Source: Prevotella sp. UBA4376 (GTDB lineage Bacteria; Bacteroidota; Bacteroidia; Bacteroidales; Bacteroidaceae). From it: a stretch of DNA of 39,539 nt. Below the pieces are notes generated by a model. It searched no databases. It saw nothing but the letters and a program-made list of their open reading frames with translations, and had not been told where the DNA came from. Made by a program: the position numbers and the translations under genes. Location: assembly GCA_002391185.1 (NCBI GenBank), contig DGRY01000128.1:1-39539 (forward strand), read 5' to 3'. Of this stretch, positions 9,464 to 17,389 are shown piece after piece; the stretch's first letter is position 1, and each line of letters begins with the position of its first letter.

Positions 9464-9505
9464 CTTGTTTCCTCCTATTAATTAAGTTAGATTGAAAATA
9501 ATAAT

Positions 9506-9578
9506 ATTACTTAAGATATTAAGAAGTAATTAAATGTATCACCGCAACAAATATAGCAAAAAGAAGAATATGTAGCAA
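9506..9578 (-). promoter_or_regulatory. Promoter and leader hairpin of the 36-codon ORF
   Basis: The minus-strand -7 box TATATTTG (9548-9555) fits TAnnTTTG. A TTG lies 20 bases upstream (9576-9578). The predicted leader of about 78 bases contains an inverted repeat with ATTACTT arms (9506-9512 and 9524-9530). Confidence 0.5.
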
Positions 9579-9587
9579 GTTAAAAGA

Positions 9588-9626
9588 TAGTAAAAAAATA
9601 AAACCGGATACATCACGTACCCGGTT
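9588..9626 (-). terminator. Intrinsic terminator of the OmpA-family gene
   Basis: On the minus strand AACCGG, a 13-base loop and CCGGTT (9602-9626) are followed by a T-rich run (complement of 9588-9601). It lies about 40 bases after the stop codon of the porin gene. Confidence 0.75.
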
Positions 9627-9667
9627 AAATCGCTTATATTACTTCCGAAATAATATAAAAGGAACAA

Positions 9668-10834
9668 TTATTTTGCATTGTCATTGAAAGTTGCAACACG
9701 ATTGAACTCAACCTGTTCGAAGAGTTTGTCGGTTGCACCCATGCCCTTTGTTGTAAGACGGTCGGCAGCAATCTTGTACTTCTTTACAAGAGCAGTCTTA
9801 ACAGCCTCGGCACGTGCCTCAGAAAGTTTCTGGTTGATTTCCTTGCTACCTTCTGGTGAAGCATAACCCTTAATCTCAACCTTTGCATCTGGATGATTTC
9901 TCATGTAGTTGGCAATAAGCTCGATAGGAGCATACTGAGCAGGCTCGATAGTGCTACGTCCAACTTTGAAGAGAACTGTTGGCTGAAGATTTGTAGCGGT
10001 TGCTGGCTTTACATACTTAGGCTTCTTGTTACAATCGTCGAGAGCCTTCTGCAAGTCGTTGATCTTTGCATCCTTAGCTGCAAGTTCTGCATCCTTAGCC
10101 GCATTTGCATTGCGAAGGTCGTTAATCTGGCTATTCAAGCCATCGATCTCAGCCTGACTGCGTGGAACAACAATCTTAAAGTTGTGTGTACCGTTGCTGT
10201 TACCAAACTTGTAGTTGATACCTGCCAATACACCAATCTGTGCCTTGTTCTTGTTATACTTGATGTCATCGCCATCACGAAGATAACCATGCATATTATA
10301 GTTTACAAATGGCTCAGCATAAATCTGCCATGCCTTAGCGCTACCAAGATTGAATGTGAAGTCGAGACCCAACTTACATGTTAGGGCATTGTGATACAAT
10401 CCCTCGTCAAGAGCTTTATGATCGGCCTTTGTGCCATATCTTGTAGCCCAACCCATTCCATAAATGGCAACGAGTTCAAATACACGTGGTTCACCCTTAT
10501 AGCCTGCAAGCCAGTTTGTAAGGTTTGTTGTACCCAAAACGTTTACCTGTGAATACTGAACTGTTGTTCCAAACTTTGAGAATGGCTTGTTACCAAAAAC
10601 AGCCTCACCTTCAACAGCAAGACCGAATACAGGTGTGAGCCAGCGACCTACACGAAGACCAGCCTGTGGATTAATGTTTTTGAAAACACTATGCTTAGCC
10701 ATTGGTGCAGCAACGCCACCATTAACACCTACATACCAATTATCAAAGAAAGTTTTGCTCTCTTCAACAGCCTGTGCAGATACCCCCTGTACAGCAAATA
10801 CGGCTGCGGTAAGTAAAATCATTAGTTTTTTCAT
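9668..10834 (-). CDS. OmpA-family outer-membrane protein
   Basis: A 388-residue porin-like protein. A clear signal peptide ends in VSAQA (about residue 22). An N-terminal beta-barrel (about 30-210) has alternating aromatic strands. A short coiled-coil linker (about 220-265) repeats NDLRNANAAKDAELAAKDAK-like heptads. The C-terminal OmpA domain (about 285-388) carries the peptidoglycan-binding signature in its common Bacteroidota form, IKGYASPEGSKEINQKLSEAR. It probably anchors the outer membrane to peptidoglycan. It is monocistronic, with its own promoter and terminator. The start is supported by the signal peptide and a leader of about 86 bases. Confidence 0.93.
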   Translation of the reverse strand: MKKLMILLTAAVFAVQGVSAQAVEESKTFFDNWYVGVNGGVAAPMAKHSVFKNINPQAGLRVGRWLTPVFGLAVEGEAVFGNKPFSKFGTTVQYSQVNVLGTTNLTNWLAGYKGEPRVFELVAIYGMGWATRYGTKADHKALDEGLYHNALTCKLGLDFTFNLGSAKAWQIYAEPFVNYNMHGYLRDGDDIKYNKNKAQIGVLAGINYKFGNSNGTHNFKIVVPRSQAEIDGLNSQINDLRNANAAKDAELAAKDAKINDLQKALDDCNKKPKYVKPATATNLQPTVLFKVGRSTIEPAQYAPIELIANYMRNHPDAKVEIKGYASPEGSKEINQKLSEARAEAVKTALVKKYKIAADRLTTKGMGATDKLFEQVEFNRVATFNDNAK

Positions 10835-10925
10835 TTTCTTTTATTTTTTTAGTTAAATGTTTAATAATCAACTCATTGACTAAACATGAGTCATGCGAAA
10901 GAGTATATTATTTTTTTATTTGACA

Positions 10926-10957
10926 CAAAGATAACAATTCCTTTTTAAAAACGCAAA
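10926..10957 (-). promoter_or_regulatory. Promoter of the OmpA-family gene
   Basis: The minus-strand -7 box TATCTTTG (10926-10933) and TTTG (10954-10957) are separated by 20 bases. The fit to the Bacteroidota consensus is good, as expected for an abundant envelope protein. Confidence 0.75.
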
Positions 10958-11191
10958 TATTAGTATGAGTTTTTTGAAACTTTTTTCGAGCACTTCACTG
11001 AATATTTTAGATGTTCTACTGAAAACATTTGTTGAATAGAGACTTTAAATCATCGAGGTAAACAAAAATAGGGTTATCATGGGCGAAAACATCTACATAC
11101 CTATTGGCGACAACTATAAAGAAGCCTTCTTTAACTATCTAAATGAAAGATTTTTAGGTAAATAATTGCAATTCTTTCACTAAAAATCATT

Positions 11192-11273
11192 GTTTTAGCA
11201 CATTATTCCGTAATTTTGTAGGGCAAAACAACAAAAAAGGGAATAACCACATCGGGCAATAAACGTGCTCGAT
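11192..11273 (+). promoter_or_regulatory. metY promoter and leader hairpin
   Basis: A plus-strand -7 box TAATTTTG (11211-11218) matches TAnnTTTG exactly, with a T-rich TTTTAG at 11192 near the -33 position. The start site is near 11225. The leader of about 78 bases contains an 8-bp stem (ATCGGGCA 11251-11258 with TGCTCGAT 11266-11273, one G-T pair) and a 7-base loop, about 29 bases before the ATG. It does not match a methionine or SAM riboswitch that I recognise. Confidence 0.6.
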
Positions 11274-11302
11274 TGAGAGAACATAAACTAAAATTGAACA
11301 AG

Positions 11303-12586
11303 ATGAAGAAGAATTTGAAACCTGCATCGCTTTGCGTCCAGGCTGGCTACAGAGCACAGAACGGAGAACCTATCGAAGTGCCTATCTATCAGAGCACTAC
11401 ATGGAAATATGACAATTCAGAAGAAATGGCAATGCTGTTCGATCTGAAAAAAGACGGATATTTCTACACACGTCTTGCCAACCCCACCAACGATGCTGTT
11501 GCCAAGAAAATTGCTGCCCTTGAAGGTGGTGTGGGTGCTGTGCTCACATCAAGCGGACAGGCTGCCAATTTCTATGCTGTTTTCAATATCTGCGAAGCAG
11601 GCGACCATATTATAACTGCCAACGAAATATATGGTGGCACATACAATCTTTTTGGTGTAACACTGAAAAAACTTGGCATTGAAGCCACTTTCGTAAATCA
11701 GGATGCCAGCGAAGAGGAAATTCAAAAAGCCTTCCGCCCTAACACAAAATGTGTATTTGGCGAAACAATAAGCAACCCTGGATGTGCTGTTCTCGACATC
11801 GAGAAATTTGCACGCATAGCTCACAAGAATGGTGTTCCATTGATTGTTGATAACACATTTGCAACACCTATCAACTGCCGACCATTTGAATGGGGTGCCG
11901 ACATTGTGACTCATTCCACAACAAAATACATGGACGGAACAGCCTCACAGGTTGGTGGTGTGGTTGTTGACAGCGGAAAGTTCGACTGGATGGCTCATGC
12001 CGACAAGTTCCCTGGTTTGTGCACTCCAGACGAGAGCTACCACGGACTCACCTATGTAAAGGCATTCGGCAACATGGGATATATCACCAAGATGGTTGCT
12101 CAACTCATGCGCGACCTTGGTTCTATCCCTGCACCGATGAACTCTTTCATCCTTAACCTTGGACTGCAAACTCTTCACCTACGCATGGCACAGCATTGCA
12201 AGAATGCTCAGAAAGTGGCAGAATTCTTGCACAACAACGAGAAGGTTGCTTGGGTACATTACTCAGGACTGAAAGACGATGCTTATTACGAGCTTGGACA
12301 AAAATACGTGCCAAACGGTTCATGCGGAGTTATTGCCTTTGGATTGAAGGGCGATCGCGAAACAGCTATCAAGTTCATGGATTCTCTTGAAATGATAAAC
12401 ATTGTTACCCATGTGGCTGATGCCCGCACATGTGTGCTTCATCCAGCAAGTCACACCCACCGTCAGCTGAGCGATGAACAGCTTCGCGAAGCAGGTATTG
12501 CTCCCGACCTTATTCGCCTTTCTGTTGGAATTGAAGATGTCGAGGATATTCTTGATGATATCAAGCAGGCTTTGGAAAAAATTTAG
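11303..12586 (+). CDS. metY: O-acetylhomoserine aminocarboxypropyltransferase/cysteine synthase
   Basis: A PLP-dependent Cys/Met-metabolism enzyme of 427 residues. It makes homocysteine from O-acetylhomoserine and sulfide in direct-sulfhydrylation methionine synthesis. Family features are the N-terminal PIYQSTTW, YTRLANPTNDA, the cofactor contact SSGQAANFY, the VDNTFATP motif with its Asp, and the PLP-binding lysine in HSTTKYMDGT (Lys208 from this start). The C-terminal motif HPASHTHRQL and the closing LIRLSVGIED are typical of MetY-length enzymes. An in-frame TTG at 11273 would add ten residues, but the ATG at 11303 is preferred because it is a standard start and leaves the leader hairpin untranslated. 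It is a single-gene unit with its own promoter and terminator. Confidence 0.95.
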   Translation: MKKNLKPASLCVQAGYRAQNGEPIEVPIYQSTTWKYDNSEEMAMLFDLKKDGYFYTRLANPTNDAVAKKIAALEGGVGAVLTSSGQAANFYAVFNICEAGDHIITANEIYGGTYNLFGVTLKKLGIEATFVNQDASEEEIQKAFRPNTKCVFGETISNPGCAVLDIEKFARIAHKNGVPLIVDNTFATPINCRPFEWGADIVTHSTTKYMDGTASQVGGVVVDSGKFDWMAHADKFPGLCTPDESYHGLTYVKAFGNMGYITKMVAQLMRDLGSIPAPMNSFILNLGLQTLHLRMAQHCKNAQKVAEFLHNNEKVAWVHYSGLKDDAYYELGQKYVPNGSCGVIAFGLKGDRETAIKFMDSLEMINIVTHVADARTCVLHPASHTHRQLSDEQLREAGIAPDLIRLSVGIEDVEDILDDIKQALEKI

Positions 12587-12688
12587 GTTAGAACTTGAGA
12601 TTTGAGTTTTATAATCCGATAGAGGTTTAACACATCTATACCGTAAAAAATAAATTTCAAAGAGCAAGTCTCAAAGAAAAATAAAAAG

Positions 12689-12734
12689 TGCCGCCAACAC
12701 ACATCTCAAAAGATGTTGTTAGCGGCATCGTTTT
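12689..12734. terminator. Bidirectional terminator between metY and the GH10-like gene
   Basis: A long stem (TGCCGC at 12689-12694 with GCGGCA at 12722-12727, inner arms ending ACATCT/AGATGT) has a T-run on the plus side (12730-12737). On the minus side an A-rich stretch (12676-12687) reads as T-rich. It can stop both convergent genes. Confidence 0.85.
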
Positions 12735-12756
12735 TTTACACTAATTCAGGTTTTTA

Positions 12757-14460
12757 TTATTTTCCCCATACTGTTTTCTTATTCTGCAAGCCATCAGCTA
12801 ATCCTGCATAAGAAGTTTGACGGTTATAAGCACTGCTCCACAATCCCATATAACTATCGTTACCTGTGTAATTAGAAACACAAATACCATAACGTTGTGC
12901 AGCTGGTACTTTTTCCATATAGGCTAAAATCACATTGTTCAAATAATCAGATATTTCTATACGCTCTTCATTTGAGAGATCAGAAATCTTACGAGTATTT
13001 TCACTTTCATCAATCACCTGAATATCCAAACCAGAAAGACGAATCTTCAAGCCCGTTGTTGCCAATGATTCTAACATATCCTTAATATCAGATATACTTT
13101 GAGCTGCAGTTGAAGAACTGTATTTGAGATGAATTTCGGCATTAATACCTTCGAGTTTAGCTCCATTTTCATTCCACTGCTTTACCATATTAACAAGGTT
13201 TTGTGTCTTAATAGCATCACCATCAAGATTCTTATCGCTATAGAACAGATGTAAGGCAGGATTTACAGCTAAAGCCGCCTTTGCAAGATCAGCAACAAAA
13301 TTATCACCAAGATATTCATTCCAATAGAACAACTTTGAGTTTTCTTCAACAGAAGAATTCAACAGTACATTGCCAGAATTTCCAGGAGCAAGCGCATTGC
13401 TTGCTATTATCCAATTGCTAATCTTATCGCCATATTCTCCAACAGTTGCCTGCACATACTTATCAAAAGCATTAAGAGCATCTGCTTTCTTTTCTTCTAT
13501 TGGGCGTGGTTCAAAATATCCCTTTTCTGTATAATGAGCTTTTACAACAATGTTATCGAAATAATAGTCAGGATTCGAAGCCACATCACCAATACCTAAT
13601 TGAAAACTTGTAGCTTTTTTATCAGCTTCATCTATTTCAAACTTGGTAAAATCGAGTTTATATCCCTTGCGAGCCCATGAATTTGTAGAAATGTGTTGGT
13701 CTGTAGCAGATGTACCCAAATCTCCACCATACTGTTTTCCGTTAATAAAGAATTTGAGTACAGATGCAGGAACCCAACCAGACTTTGTAAAAAGCAAGTC
13801 ACAATAGCCATCTATGATATCACCCACAGTCATGCCAGCAGGCAATGTAACATTAAATTGAGGATGGTTAAAACCTGTTGTCCAATGTGCAACATGACCA
13901 CTTTTGCCTTTAGGATCTTTAACAATAGTACCAGTAGCTCCACCAGATCCTGGGAATGTGGAGCCTATATCCATGTCTTCAAAATCTAATATTTTGAATT
14001 CACCTATAGCTGGCTTTCCTGGGATATATGTATCGGCAACAACAGTGTTCATGTAAGCAACGTTTGTTGTAGCAGGATCACAGAGCGAAGACCCCATAAA
14101 CGAGAATCCTGCATCTTGAGATTCGCTGATAGCATTTGCCGCCTTTGAATCAACGGTAACATTTCCATTTCCATCAACAACTATTTTATGAGCAAAGAGA
14201 TCATTAAATGTGAGCTCATTAAAATTATTTGTGAGTTGTGATATAGATGTGCCATGGTCAAGGATAGACGAAGAACCCGTTTCTGCACCAACCTTGATAT
14301 CGCCAGCATATTCCTTTAGCACATTATATTGATTAACAAACTCTGCAATAGCAACATTCTCAGGTTTGTCAGTCATAAAATTAGTATCAAAATCACCAGC
14401 ACAGCTCGCCAATAAGGCAAGAGCTGATGCTGAAATGAATATATTTTTTATTTGTTTCAT
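12757..14460 (-). CDS. GH10-like surface lipoprotein without catalytic glutamates
   Basis: A 567-residue lipoprotein (lipobox LLASC, Cys20). Its layout is a GH10 xylanase domain split by an inserted carbohydrate-binding-like beta-sandwich (about 150-310), as in Prevotella Xyn10C-type enzymes. GH10 landmarks can be followed: FNELTFNDLFAH (80-91), KLFYWNEYLGDNFV (376-389), GINAEIHL (438-445) and VPAAQRYGI (518-526). The active site is gone. The acid/base motif WDVVNE reads WIIASN (350-355), and the nucleophile motif (I/V)(T/S)ELD reads LSGLD (475-479), with Gly477 in place of Glu. The usual GHTLxWH motif reads GSSLCDP. It is probably a glycan-binding surface protein. It is the last gene of the SusCD locus, 69 bp after the DUF5627-like gene. 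Confidence 0.82.
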   Translation of the reverse strand: MKQIKNIFISASALALLASCAGDFDTNFMTDKPENVAIAEFVNQYNVLKEYAGDIKVGAETGSSSILDHGTSISQLTNNFNELTFNDLFAHKIVVDGNGNVTVDSKAANAISESQDAGFSFMGSSLCDPATTNVAYMNTVVADTYIPGKPAIGEFKILDFEDMDIGSTFPGSGGATGTIVKDPKGKSGHVAHWTTGFNHPQFNVTLPAGMTVGDIIDGYCDLLFTKSGWVPASVLKFFINGKQYGGDLGTSATDQHISTNSWARKGYKLDFTKFEIDEADKKATSFQLGIGDVASNPDYYFDNIVVKAHYTEKGYFEPRPIEEKKADALNAFDKYVQATVGEYGDKISNWIIASNALAPGNSGNVLLNSSVEENSKLFYWNEYLGDNFVADLAKAALAVNPALHLFYSDKNLDGDAIKTQNLVNMVKQWNENGAKLEGINAEIHLKYSSSTAAQSISDIKDMLESLATTGLKIRLSGLDIQVIDESENTRKISDLSNEERIEISDYLNNVILAYMEKVPAAQRYGICVSNYTGNDSYMGLWSSAYNRQTSYAGLADGLQNKKTVWGK

Positions 14461-14529
14461 AAAAGCATGTTTAAGAATGTCCTGTTATGGTACATTCATA
14501 TTGTTAGATTATTAATTCTCACTTACAAC

Positions 14530-15522
14530 TTATTTTGAAACCGTAAAATACTCTTGTTTAATGCCACGATTACGCACTACAAGTGTATCAGTTGTTGTTT
14601 GACTCTTTGCCAAAGACTCAGATGCGAGAGTATAATTAAGATACAAAGCATTTCTATCTTTGCCACCCATACTATTTTTCTCACCATTCTTAACAAAAGA
14701 ACCTGTGCCCTGTGCAGTAAAGCCAGCAGTAAGAGCACTTATAGTGCATTTATTATCATTATCAAAAGTGAGAAGCAACTGGCATGGAACATTCTTTCCT
14801 GCATTATCTTTCATGTTTACAGTCATCACAACCTGATTAAACGCCTTGGTTGCAAGTTTTATCACTTCATCGTTCTCTACATACTGATTGTGACGAACAA
14901 CAGTAACCTTTTCTGCTGCAGTAGTAATTTCATCAACACCATGACGCAGATAATCTGCATGCCAAGGATTTACATACTTCACTGCACACAACACAAAGTC
15001 TTGCCCTTTCAATATGCTATCAGCTCCCTCTACATTTGTGATTCGAAGCGGAATAACATAAGTATTCTTCACTGCATTTGCGTCGGCAAAGAATGCATCT
15101 GTAAAATGAACAGTAACACCACCTTGAATTTTTCCAGCAGGAATAATAAGTTTATTATCATCAAGAGTGTAGTAGTTCTCAGGCATAACTGTTACAGCAG
15201 TGCCATCGCTAAATTTCTGTCCCACGCAAATTGAAGGATCAACAACAAATGTTGCACGAATATCCTTATCGTTAGAATATCCTCCACCAATAGCTGCATT
15301 AATAGATATCTGGTGCAGATTATCGTTCGTAAGGTCAACCTGCGGATCTTCACCAAGTTCTATTGTGCGAATATATCCCTGATTAGAGAAATAAACGGCT
15401 GTGTGATCGTAATTTGGAAAATCATTGTCTCCATTCTCACACGCAGAGAAGAAAAGTAAAGCCGATAATGGGCATATAATACTCAATGCCGCTTTTGCCT
15501 TATAAAATATTGTTGTCTTCAT
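14530..15522 (-). CDS. DUF1735/DUF5627-like surface lipoprotein (XusE-like position)
   Basis: A 330-residue predicted lipoprotein (lipobox LLFFSAC, Cys about 28). The N-terminal half (about 35-185) resembles the DUF1735 beta-sandwich: AVYFSNQGYIRTIELGED, the stretch VMPENYYTLDDNKLIIPAG, and YVIPLRITNVEGAD. The C-terminal half (about 190-330) looks like DUF5627: the start is NPWHADYLRHG and the end is VVRNRGIKQEYFTVSK. Proteins of this kind sit in xylan-type loci between the SusD and GH10 genes, the position of xusE in Prevotella bryantii. A role in binding glycan at the cell surface is inferred. It is preceded within the operon by a strong hairpin. Confidence 0.78.
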   Translation of the reverse strand: MKTTIFYKAKAALSIICPLSALLFFSACENGDNDFPNYDHTAVYFSNQGYIRTIELGEDPQVDLTNDNLHQISINAAIGGGYSNDKDIRATFVVDPSICVGQKFSDGTAVTVMPENYYTLDDNKLIIPAGKIQGGVTVHFTDAFFADANAVKNTYVIPLRITNVEGADSILKGQDFVLCAVKYVNPWHADYLRHGVDEITTAAEKVTVVRHNQYVENDEVIKLATKAFNQVVMTVNMKDNAGKNVPCQLLLTFDNDNKCTISALTAGFTAQGTGSFVKNGEKNSMGGKDRNALYLNYTLASESLAKSQTTTDTLVVRNRGIKQEYFTVSK

Positions 15523-15575
15523 TATAATTCAATATTAGTTATTACCTAAATTAGTGTAGATTTCATTATTCTCCC

Positions 15576-15599
15576 CCTCTCTCTCGTGCGAGAGAGAGG
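15576..15599 (-). promoter_or_regulatory. Strong intercistronic hairpin inside the SusCD operon
   Basis: A perfect 11-bp stem (CCTCTCTCTCG / CGAGAGAGAGG) with a 2-base loop lies between the SusD2 stop and the DUF5627-like start. There is no T-run after it on the minus strand, so it is more likely an mRNA-stabilising or processing element than a simple terminator. Confidence 0.65.
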
Positions 15600-15607
15600 A
15601 AAGAAAA

Positions 15608-17371
15608 TTATTTCCATCCCTTGTTTTGCTGAATGTTGCTGTATTTCAAAACTTCAGAATGAGGAATTGGTCCATAATACATATAATCTTCATACTTTCT
15701 TGCTTCAACATTGTCAAGAGGAGTGAATGTTTCTGTTCCCCAGTCAATACCTCGAGCAGTTTCAGTAATAGGAGCTTTCCAACGACGAAGATCCCAGAAA
15801 CGGAAACTTTCAAAACACAATTCCAAACGACGTTCGTTGCGAATAAGCTCACGCATTTTATCCTTGTCGAGAGCACATTCATCAAGATACTCTGTATCAG
15901 TGATGCCTGCACGCTGACGTATAGCCTTTATAACATCATAAGCAGAATACTCGTGTGTGCCCTTACCTTTAGGTCCCCATGCCTCATTAGCAGCTTCTGC
16001 ATAGTTAAGGAAGAATTCTGTGAAACGCAAACGTGGAATCAAGTGAGTAGCCTTAGATGTTGATGCAGGATTACAGTTAACGTTCATAATAAGACGTTTC
16101 TTCATGTAATATCCAGTACGAGTAGATGTTTCCTTAACATTTATACCATCATCAGTATTCAATTTGCTACCAGTTAAGATAACATTATTCTGTGGTCCTT
16201 CTGTTGCACCATTATAAATAATGTATTTAGCCAATCGAGGATCACGTCCTACATAAGGGTTATTTTTATCATAATGACTTCTCGCATCATTAATAGGATA
16301 ACCATTAGCCATAGGGAATGCATCAACAAGATTCTGTGTAGGATTGATAAAGCCCTTACCAAATAATGAAGGAGGATAATTATTACTTTCCTGATCAGCA
16401 TTATTAGTAGCAAGATTCTCACGCCACAGAATTTCTGCAGGATTGCTTCCTTCTTTAATAGCAGCAATTTCGTCGGTATTACAATAATATGTCACACCAT
16501 TTGCAGCCAAACCAGCAACACCACCTATTTTATCTAATAACTGAGCAGTAGCATCGGCAGCCTGTTCCCATGAAACATCATTACTTTCATTCTGATAAGC
16601 AGGTGATGCAGCCAAAAGAAGCAAACGAGAACGGAATGCACGAACAATATTGGCATTTACCAACCCACGTGCATTATTACCCATAACAAGGTTATAATCA
16701 CCAGAAAGAGTTACATAATCATATTTAGCAGGAATGTGGTTTTTGTCAACATCAGCATAATCATCTGGCAGCAACTCTTCAGCAGCATCAAGATCTTTCT
16801 TTATCATATCAACACTCTGCTTAAACGAAGCACGTGGTTGATTAAAATCGGCATTTGCTCCCATGAATTTGTCAAGCAGCAAAACACCAGCAAGATTACC
16901 ATCAGCAGTATATCCACTATGTGCACGTAACAAGAAATAATGATGAATAGCACGCAAAGCATAAGCTTCACCATGTAAGCGTTCATTAAGCAACTTGTTA
17001 ATTACTTCATTTTGCTTATATTTTATGTCGTGTGCATTTTCAAGGAAAATATTCAAATACTGAATAGCACTATAATCAGATGTCCATTGATTAAATGGAT
17101 TTGTTTCTGATGTCCAAGAACCAGTAGCTATTTTCAAGAAAATATTGTCTTTGCTATTTGTAACCGCATCGTCAGTGGCTACATCACTATTATCGTAGTA
17201 TCCAGGAAGAGTACGATATGCAGTAACCATGAAGCCTTTAGCAAAATCAGGCTCTTTCTGCATCATATCAATGTCCTTAAAGTTCTCAATAGCAGGATCT
17301 ATGAGGTCGTCACAAGCCGTGAGACTGCACGCCATTAGTACTCCCAGACATAATTTATTTAATTTATTCAT
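15608..17371 (-). CDS. SusD/RagB-family glycan-binding lipoprotein (second pair, XusD-like)
   Basis: A 587-residue SusD homologue. A lipobox (LTAC, Cys about 20) puts it on the outer membrane. TPR-type helices of the family are visible, for example LHGEAYALRAIHHYFLLRAH, and the C-terminal RagB signature RNERRLELCFESFRFWDLRRW is intact. It forms the lid of the neighbouring SusC transporter and captures oligosaccharides. It follows SusC2 by 18 bp, so the two are co-translated partners. The second SusC/D pair after the first matches the xusC-xusD part of the Prevotella bryantii xylan locus. Confidence 0.93.
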   Translation of the reverse strand: MNKLNKLCLGVLMACSLTACDDLIDPAIENFKDIDMMQKEPDFAKGFMVTAYRTLPGYYDNSDVATDDAVTNSKDNIFLKIATGSWTSETNPFNQWTSDYSAIQYLNIFLENAHDIKYKQNEVINKLLNERLHGEAYALRAIHHYFLLRAHSGYTADGNLAGVLLLDKFMGANADFNQPRASFKQSVDMIKKDLDAAEELLPDDYADVDKNHIPAKYDYVTLSGDYNLVMGNNARGLVNANIVRAFRSRLLLLAASPAYQNESNDVSWEQAADATAQLLDKIGGVAGLAANGVTYYCNTDEIAAIKEGSNPAEILWRENLATNNADQESNNYPPSLFGKGFINPTQNLVDAFPMANGYPINDARSHYDKNNPYVGRDPRLAKYIIYNGATEGPQNNVILTGSKLNTDDGINVKETSTRTGYYMKKRLIMNVNCNPASTSKATHLIPRLRFTEFFLNYAEAANEAWGPKGKGTHEYSAYDVIKAIRQRAGITDTEYLDECALDKDKMRELIRNERRLELCFESFRFWDLRRWKAPITETARGIDWGTETFTPLDNVEARKYEDYMYYGPIPHSEVLKYSNIQQNKGWK

Positions 17372-17389
17372 AAATTTACTTTTTTAGAA

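Larger units (their letters stand above)
10835..11302. other. Divergent intergenic region between ompA-like gene and metY
   Basis: It holds the two divergent promoters and the metY leader hairpin, all listed separately. A 28-codon ATG-initiated ORF (11079-11165, plus) starting MGENIYIPIGDNYKEA is also present but lacks support. Nothing else is recognised. Confidence 0.55.

Noticed and set aside
11079..11165. 28-codon plus-strand ORF in front of metY (MGENIYIPIGDNYKEA start)
   Set aside because: No ribosome-binding site or promoter of its own could be placed before it, and no family is recognised; it may be a remnant or chance.
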